A stretch of 9,946 bases of DNA, from NCBI GenBank assembly GCA_017446355.1, contig JAFSQZ010000011.1, positions 1 to 9,946 of the forward strand. The letters run 5' to 3'. Shown piece by piece: positions 7,347 to 9,946 of this stretch; the first letter of the stretch is position 1, and each line of letters opens with the position of its first letter. The notes under the pieces are model-generated. The model made no database searches. It saw nothing but the letters and a program-made list of their open reading frames with translations, and was not told the DNA's origin. Both the position numbers and the translations under genes were made by a program. The stretch is from Neisseriaceae bacterium. GTDB taxonomy: Bacteria > Pseudomonadota > Gammaproteobacteria > Burkholderiales > Neisseriaceae.

Positions 7347-7356
7347 TTCAGGCTGC
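7347..7356 (-). repeat. uptake-word core overlapping psd stop codon
   Basis: On the minus strand AAGCAGCCTGAA spans the last codons of psd, so the TGA stop (7350-7348) is part of the uptake-type word. The 10-base core GCAGCCTGAA is complete; the two leading bases are AA rather than AG. Confidence 0.55.
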
Positions 7357-8238
7357 TTGAGTTCCTAATCGCTCTCCCATCTTCAATATTACGTTTGTTT
7401 GTAGTGATGAATCTAATGTAACCGAAGATGGTTCAAACAGGTTGATAACGGTTGAGCCTAGCTGGAATGCACCCATTTCTGCACCTTTTTGTAAATGAAC
7501 CTTTGTTTCTCCTTCGTTGGGATAATCCCAAACTTTGATGCCTGAAAAACGTGGTAGATTTACCACACCGTGCCATGTGGTGGATATGCTGGCGGTGATT
7601 GTTGCGCCTACTAAAATTTGAATCATTTGTCCAATAGGTGTGTCAAATACACAGATAACACGTTCATTTCTGGCAAATAAGTCTGGAATGTGATTGGCTA
7701 AAAATGGGTTTACTGAAAATAATTCACCTGGTACGTATATCATTTTGCGCAATACGCCATCACAAGGCATATGTACTCTATGATAGTCTCGTGGTGATAA
7801 ATAAGTGGTTAAAAATGTGCCATTTTGAAAACGTTGCGCCAGTTCTTCATCGCCTGCTAATAAGGCTTGTAAGGTGAATGAATGACCTTTGGCTTGTAGT
7901 AGACGATTTTCATCAATTGCACCACATTCACTTACTTTGCCGTCTGCTGGTAAACATAAGCTGTTTTCTTCGGAACAGATGAGGCGTGCTTCTTTTTTTA
8001 GTGGGCGAATGAAAAATTCATTAAAGCTTTTATAATCATTTGCTTGCGTTTTTTCGGCTTCACTTAAATCAACTTTAAAAATACGTATAAATACGTTAAT
8101 CAAAGTGTGTGTGATTGCGCCCCATTCTTTTTTTGCCAACCAGCCTGCTGCTTGTGTGATGGTCAATTGTGGCAAAAGATAATGAAAAGCGATTTTTAAA
8201 CGTTGCACGTAGCTTGGGCGTGGATAAATTTGAGTCAT
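7348..8238 (-). CDS. psd: phosphatidylserine decarboxylase proenzyme
   Basis: Psd makes phosphatidylethanolamine from phosphatidylserine at the inner membrane, the last step of the main bacterial PE route. The 296-residue proenzyme carries the self-cleavage motif LGST at 260-263. Cleavage before S262 would give a beta chain (1-261) and an alpha chain whose Ser becomes the pyruvoyl group. The expected catalytic residues are in place: D99 in PADGKV, and H153 and H156 in DYHRVHMP. The N-terminal helices (about 12-55) probably bind the membrane. The length is near that of E. coli Psd, and the protein looks intact. The ATG has an AGGAT site about 8 bases ahead, and a good promoter lies at 8367-8395. 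It is divergent from trmA. It ends 141 bases before the first gene of the five-gene cluster, with no clear terminator between. Confidence 0.97.
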   Translation of the reverse strand: MTQIYPRPSYVQRLKIAFHYLLPQLTITQAAGWLAKKEWGAITHTLINVFIRIFKVDLSEAEKTQANDYKSFNEFFIRPLKKEARLICSEENSLCLPADGKVSECGAIDENRLLQAKGHSFTLQALLAGDEELAQRFQNGTFLTTYLSPRDYHRVHMPCDGVLRKMIYVPGELFSVNPFLANHIPDLFARNERVICVFDTPIGQMIQILVGATITASISTTWHGVVNLPRFSGIKVWDYPNEGETKVHLQKGAEMGAFQLGSTVINLFEPSSVTLDSSLQTNVILKMGERLGTQAA

Positions 8239-8366
8239 ACAACATCCTATCGTTTATTTTGCGTCTACACAAAAGGAAGTTTGCGAAACGTGAATGACGA
8301 GTGATGAAAAATTAAGTTTTACAAAGCAGTTTTATTGTGCTTGGACAATCCAAAGGTTTTCGCTGT

Positions 8367-8395
8367 ATTATCCATTAAAACCACGTATATATCAA
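8367..8395 (-). promoter_or_regulatory. sigma-70 promoter for psd
   Basis: On the minus strand TTGATA (8395-8390) and GATAAT (8372-8367) are separated by 17 bases. Each matches its consensus at five of six positions. Transcription would start near 8360, leaving a leader of about 120 bases before psd. That leader holds a small stem (TTGGA/TCCAA, about 8341-8353) but no recognisable riboswitch. Confidence 0.65.
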
Positions 8396-8417
8396 AACTT
8401 TTACCAAAACCGAAACT

Positions 8418-8432
8418 TTCAGGCAGCCTGAA
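8418..8432. repeat. palindromic uptake-word pair in psd/trmA divergent region
   Basis: TTCAGGCAGCCTGAA is a perfect palindrome around one central base. It contains both word forms: AGGCTGCCTGAA on minus (8418-8429) and AGGCAGCCTGAA on plus (8421-8432). It lies between divergent promoters where no terminator is needed. It covers the place where the trmA -35 box should be. Confidence 0.7.
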
Positions 8433-8444
8433 GATGGTTTCGCG

Positions 8445-8450
8445 TATAAT
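8445..8450 (+). promoter_or_regulatory. -10 box for trmA
   Basis: A perfect TATAAT lies 26 bases before the trmA start codon. Transcription would begin near 8457, giving a leader of only about 20 bases. The -35 position falls in the uptake-word palindrome (GGCAGC at 17-base spacing) and does not match the consensus. Confidence 0.5.
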
Positions 8451-8476
8451 TCTTTCATTTTTGATGTGTTTTTGCT

Positions 8477-9583
8477 ATGTCTTATTTTGCTCAATTAACT
8501 GAAAAACATTCTCGTTTAACTCAAATGTTGATGCCATTTGGTGTATCTGAAATTGAAGTGTTTGCTTCGCCTGAACAGTATTATCGTATGCGCGCAGAGT
8601 TTCGCATTTGGCATGAGAAAGACAGTATAAGTTATGCGATGTTTGAACAGGGGAGTAAGGCTTCGTCTCGCTCGTTGATTCGTTTGACAGCATTTCCCAC
8701 TGCGCATCAAAACATCAATCGTTTGATGCCTATTTTGCTTGAATGCCTTTCAGGCAGCGATACGCTTAAACATCGTTTGTATCAATGTGAGTTTCTGACG
8801 ACTCAACGTGGCGATACGTTGGTTACGCTGATTTATCATCGTAAATTAGATCAGGCTTGGCAAGATGCTGCGCGTGTGTTGCAGGAAAAATTGAATGTTT
8901 TCATTATTGGGCGCAGTAAGGGACAAAAAATTGTGTTGACACAAGATTTTGTTACGGAATGTTTGAATGTAGCAGGTCAGTCTTACTTTTATCGTCAAAT
9001 TGAAGGTGGGTTTACGCAACCGAATGCGGCGGTGTGTGAAAAAATGTTGGAATGGGCTTGTACGCAAGCAGGCAAGAATTCTCGCGATTTATTGGAATTG
9101 TATTGTGGTAACGGTAATTTTACTTTGCCACTTTCTCGCTATTTTAGACGCGTGTTGGCAACTGAAATTTCTAAAACATCAGTGGCGGCGGCACAATGGA
9201 ATATTGAACATAATGCGGTTGATAATATTAAAATTGCGCGTCTTTCTGCAAAAGAATTTACAGAGGCTTTTTCAGGCAGCCGTGCGTTTCAACGCTTAAA
9301 AGAAAATCAAATTTGTTTACACGATTATGATTTTTCAACCATTTTTATTGACCCTCCTCGTGCGGGAGTTGACGATGAAAGTTTGAAATTGGTGGCGCAG
9401 TTTGAACGGATTATTTATGTTTCTTGTAATCCTGAAACTTTGTGCCAAAATTTGCAGGTGTTGACGCAAACACACAATATTCAGGCAGCTGCTTTGTTTG
9501 ATCAGTTTCCATTTACACATCATATTGAAAGTGGTGTGGTGTTGGTGCGTAAAAAAATAAGCCATACAAAAGAAACAAAATAA
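8477..9583 (+). CDS. trmA: tRNA (uracil-54-C5)-methyltransferase TrmA
   Basis: TrmA makes ribothymidine (m5U54) in the T-loop of almost all tRNAs, using S-adenosylmethionine; the E. coli enzyme also acts on tmRNA. The 368-residue length matches E. coli TrmA. Visible motifs are the S-adenosylmethionine loop LELYCGNGNFTLPLS (206-220), IDPPRAGVD (291-299), the nucleophile C317 in YVSCNPETLCQNL (314-326) and the general base E351 in FTHHIESGVV (346-355). It lacks the TRAM domain and Fe-S cysteines of RlmD-type relatives, which separates it from the rRNA enzymes. The N-terminus (FAQLTEKHSRL) aligns in style with E. coli, supporting the ATG at 8477. No Shine-Dalgarno sequence is seen in front of it. 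Three uptake-word cores lie in the coding sequence (8749-8758, 9271-9281, 9480-9489). Confidence 0.97.
   Translation: MSYFAQLTEKHSRLTQMLMPFGVSEIEVFASPEQYYRMRAEFRIWHEKDSISYAMFEQGSKASSRSLIRLTAFPTAHQNINRLMPILLECLSGSDTLKHRLYQCEFLTTQRGDTLVTLIYHRKLDQAWQDAARVLQEKLNVFIIGRSKGQKIVLTQDFVTECLNVAGQSYFYRQIEGGFTQPNAAVCEKMLEWACTQAGKNSRDLLELYCGNGNFTLPLSRYFRRVLATEISKTSVAAAQWNIEHNAVDNIKIARLSAKEFTEAFSGSRAFQRLKENQICLHDYDFSTIFIDPPRAGVDDESLKLVAQFERIIYVSCNPETLCQNLQVLTQTHNIQAAALFDQFPFTHHIESGVVLVRKKISHTKETK
9271..9281 (-). repeat. uptake-type word inside trmA
   Basis: TTCAGGCAGCC on the plus strand gives 11 of 12 bases of the AGGCTGCCTGAA word on minus. It encodes the FSGSR stretch of TrmA (residues 265-269). Shorter 10-base cores occur at 8749-8758 and 9480-9489 in the same orientation, so all three copies in this gene point the same way. 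Confidence 0.5.
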
Positions 9584-9590
9584 TAACATA

Positions 9591-9618
9591 TTGTTTTATA
9601 AAGATTTTATTAAAACAA
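9591..9618. repeat. AT-rich inverted repeat after trmA
   Basis: TTGTTTTA at 9591-9598 pairs with TAAAACAA at 9611-9618 around a 12-base loop, starting 8 bases after the trmA stop. It is weak because nearly all pairs are A-T. TTTTATAAAGATT at 9594-9606 is repeated exactly at 9702-9714. Confidence 0.45.
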
Positions 9619-9642
9619 AGTGTTTGCCAAATATTTAGACGG

Positions 9643-9678
9643 AAACTTTTGTAAAAATCGTCATTTTAAACTTTTGTA
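9643..9678. repeat. 11-base direct repeat AAACTTTTGTA
   Basis: AAACTTTTGTA occurs at 9643-9653 and again at 9668-9678, exactly 25 bases apart. The second copy lies inside the palindromic element that starts at 9660. Confidence 0.7.
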
Positions 9679-9737
9679 GGAAAGTGAAGAATCTATATTT
9701 ATTTTATAAAGATTCTTCACTATTCATTCAGAATGAC
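9660..9737. repeat. 78-bp palindromic intergenic element
   Basis: The outer arms GTCATT (9660-9665) and AATGAC (9732-9737) and the inner arms AGTGAAGAATCT (9683-9694) and AGATTCTTCACT (9710-9721) are perfect complements. The inner loop is AT-rich (9695-9709). The arms recall the GTCATTC...GAATC words of scattered palindromic repeats, such as REP-like elements and the mosaic elements of Neisseria. I cannot name the family. It sits between trmA and the methyltransferase gene. Confidence 0.6.
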
Positions 9738-9747
9738 CAATAGTGAA
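9716..9747 (+). other. alternative hairpin competing with the palindrome
   Basis: TTCACTATT (9716-9724) pairs perfectly with AATAGTGAA (9739-9747), and CATT/AATG (9725-9728, 9732-9735) can form an inner stem. Bases 9716-9721 are also needed for the 12-bp inner stem of the palindrome, so the two folds exclude each other in RNA. Confidence 0.5.
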
Positions 9748-9753
9748 AAGTAG

Positions 9754-9781
9754 TTTTTCAGGCAGCCTGAAAGGTTTTTTT
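9754..9781 (+). terminator. DUS-hairpin terminator ahead of methyltransferase gene
   Basis: TTTCAGGCAGCCTGAAA (9756-9772) folds into a 7-bp stem with a CAG loop, followed by GG and seven T (9775-9781). That is a standard intrinsic terminator on the plus strand, downstream of trmA and 43 bases before the next start codon. It contains both uptake-word forms in full (9757-9768 on minus, 9760-9771 on plus). Confidence 0.8.
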
Positions 9782-9824
9782 AATGATAAAATGCCTGTTT
9801 TATTGAGAAATCAAGGGATACGAG

Positions 9825-9946
9825 ATGCCTGAATTGATGTGGCAAGGTAAAGACAAGGTAAAAAATCATCATCACAATGTGGTTTTTCATTGTTTAGAAA
9901 AGCAATATGAATTTCACGCAGATGACGGCAAGCCTGACAATTCGCA
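9825..9946 (+). CDS. start of Type III-like DNA methyltransferase (partial)
   Basis: Forty codons are visible before the window ends. The reading starts MPELMWQGKDKVKNHHHNVV and continues to a DDGKPDNS stretch. From memory, the pattern 'MPEL..GKDKV.NHH..V....LE..Y.F' followed by a short acidic linker is the N-terminus of site-specific adenine DNA methyltransferases of the Type III Mod kind; the catalytic DPPY motif would lie beyond the window. The ATG has an AAGGGA site 6 bases ahead. A terminator lies directly upstream, so its promoter must be within 9782-9824 or beyond the hairpin. TAAAAT at 9787-9792, preceded by TGA, could be an extended -10. A res-type nuclease gene would be expected downstream, but this is not seen. 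Confidence 0.75.
   Translation, partial: MPELMWQGKDKVKNHHHNVVFHCLEKQYEFHADDGKPDNS

Noticed and set aside
8475..9589. Minus-strand and out-of-frame readings opposite trmA
   Set aside because: TrmA is complete with its catalytic Cys and Glu; the other frames have no recognisable features.
9720..9750. Correia-type element
   Set aside because: An AATAGTG word is present, but the longer terminal inverted repeat and internal sequence of Correia elements are missing.
9791..9832. Short frame of 13 codons overlapping the methyltransferase start
   Set aside because: Too short and without a ribosome site; possible leader peptide but no support.

Overview
The window looks like chromosomal DNA of an AT-rich member of the Neisseriaceae. 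The Der protein closely resembles the neisserial form as I recall it. Every scale of the window also carries copies of DNA-uptake-sequence (DUS) like words of the GCTGCCTGAA / GCAGCCTGAA type. These are the dialects I associate with Simonsiella and Kingella rather than the GCCGTCTGAA of Neisseria proper. A Simonsiella/Alysiella/Kingella-like organism is my best guess; the species cannot be fixed from the sequence alone.

Layout from left to right. Minus strand: der (ribosome-assembly GTPase), an AT-rich intergenic stretch with a strong DUS-type hairpin, a ypfJ-type zinc metallopeptidase, and tRNA-Phe(GAA) with its own terminator. Next comes a tight five-gene minus-strand cluster (7206 down to 3002). 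In transcription order it holds a membrane-anchored FimV/TPR-like protein, a CheY-like receiver protein with a long unknown C-terminal part, an MglA-like small GTPase, a probable divergent Roadblock protein and a classic Roadblock/LC7 protein. Still on the minus strand follows psd (phosphatidylserine decarboxylase). Plus strand: trmA (tRNA m5U54 methyltransferase), then a repeat-rich intergenic region with a large palindromic element and a DUS-hairpin terminator. Last is the first 40 codons of a gene whose N-terminus resembles Type III-like adenine DNA methyltransferases; it runs off the window.

Most genes are housekeeping (translation, ribosome assembly, phospholipid synthesis). The part most worth attention is the five-gene cluster. 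A small GTPase, two Roadblock-type partners, a receiver-like protein and a membrane TPR protein are the components expected of a polarity or pilus-motility control module. The GTPase has a nonstandard guanine-specificity motif (NKMN instead of NKxD). The second most interesting part is the trmA to methyltransferase intergenic region. Its direct repeats, a 78-bp palindrome and mutually exclusive hairpins suggest a REP/NIME-like mobile palindrome ahead of a possible restriction-modification locus.
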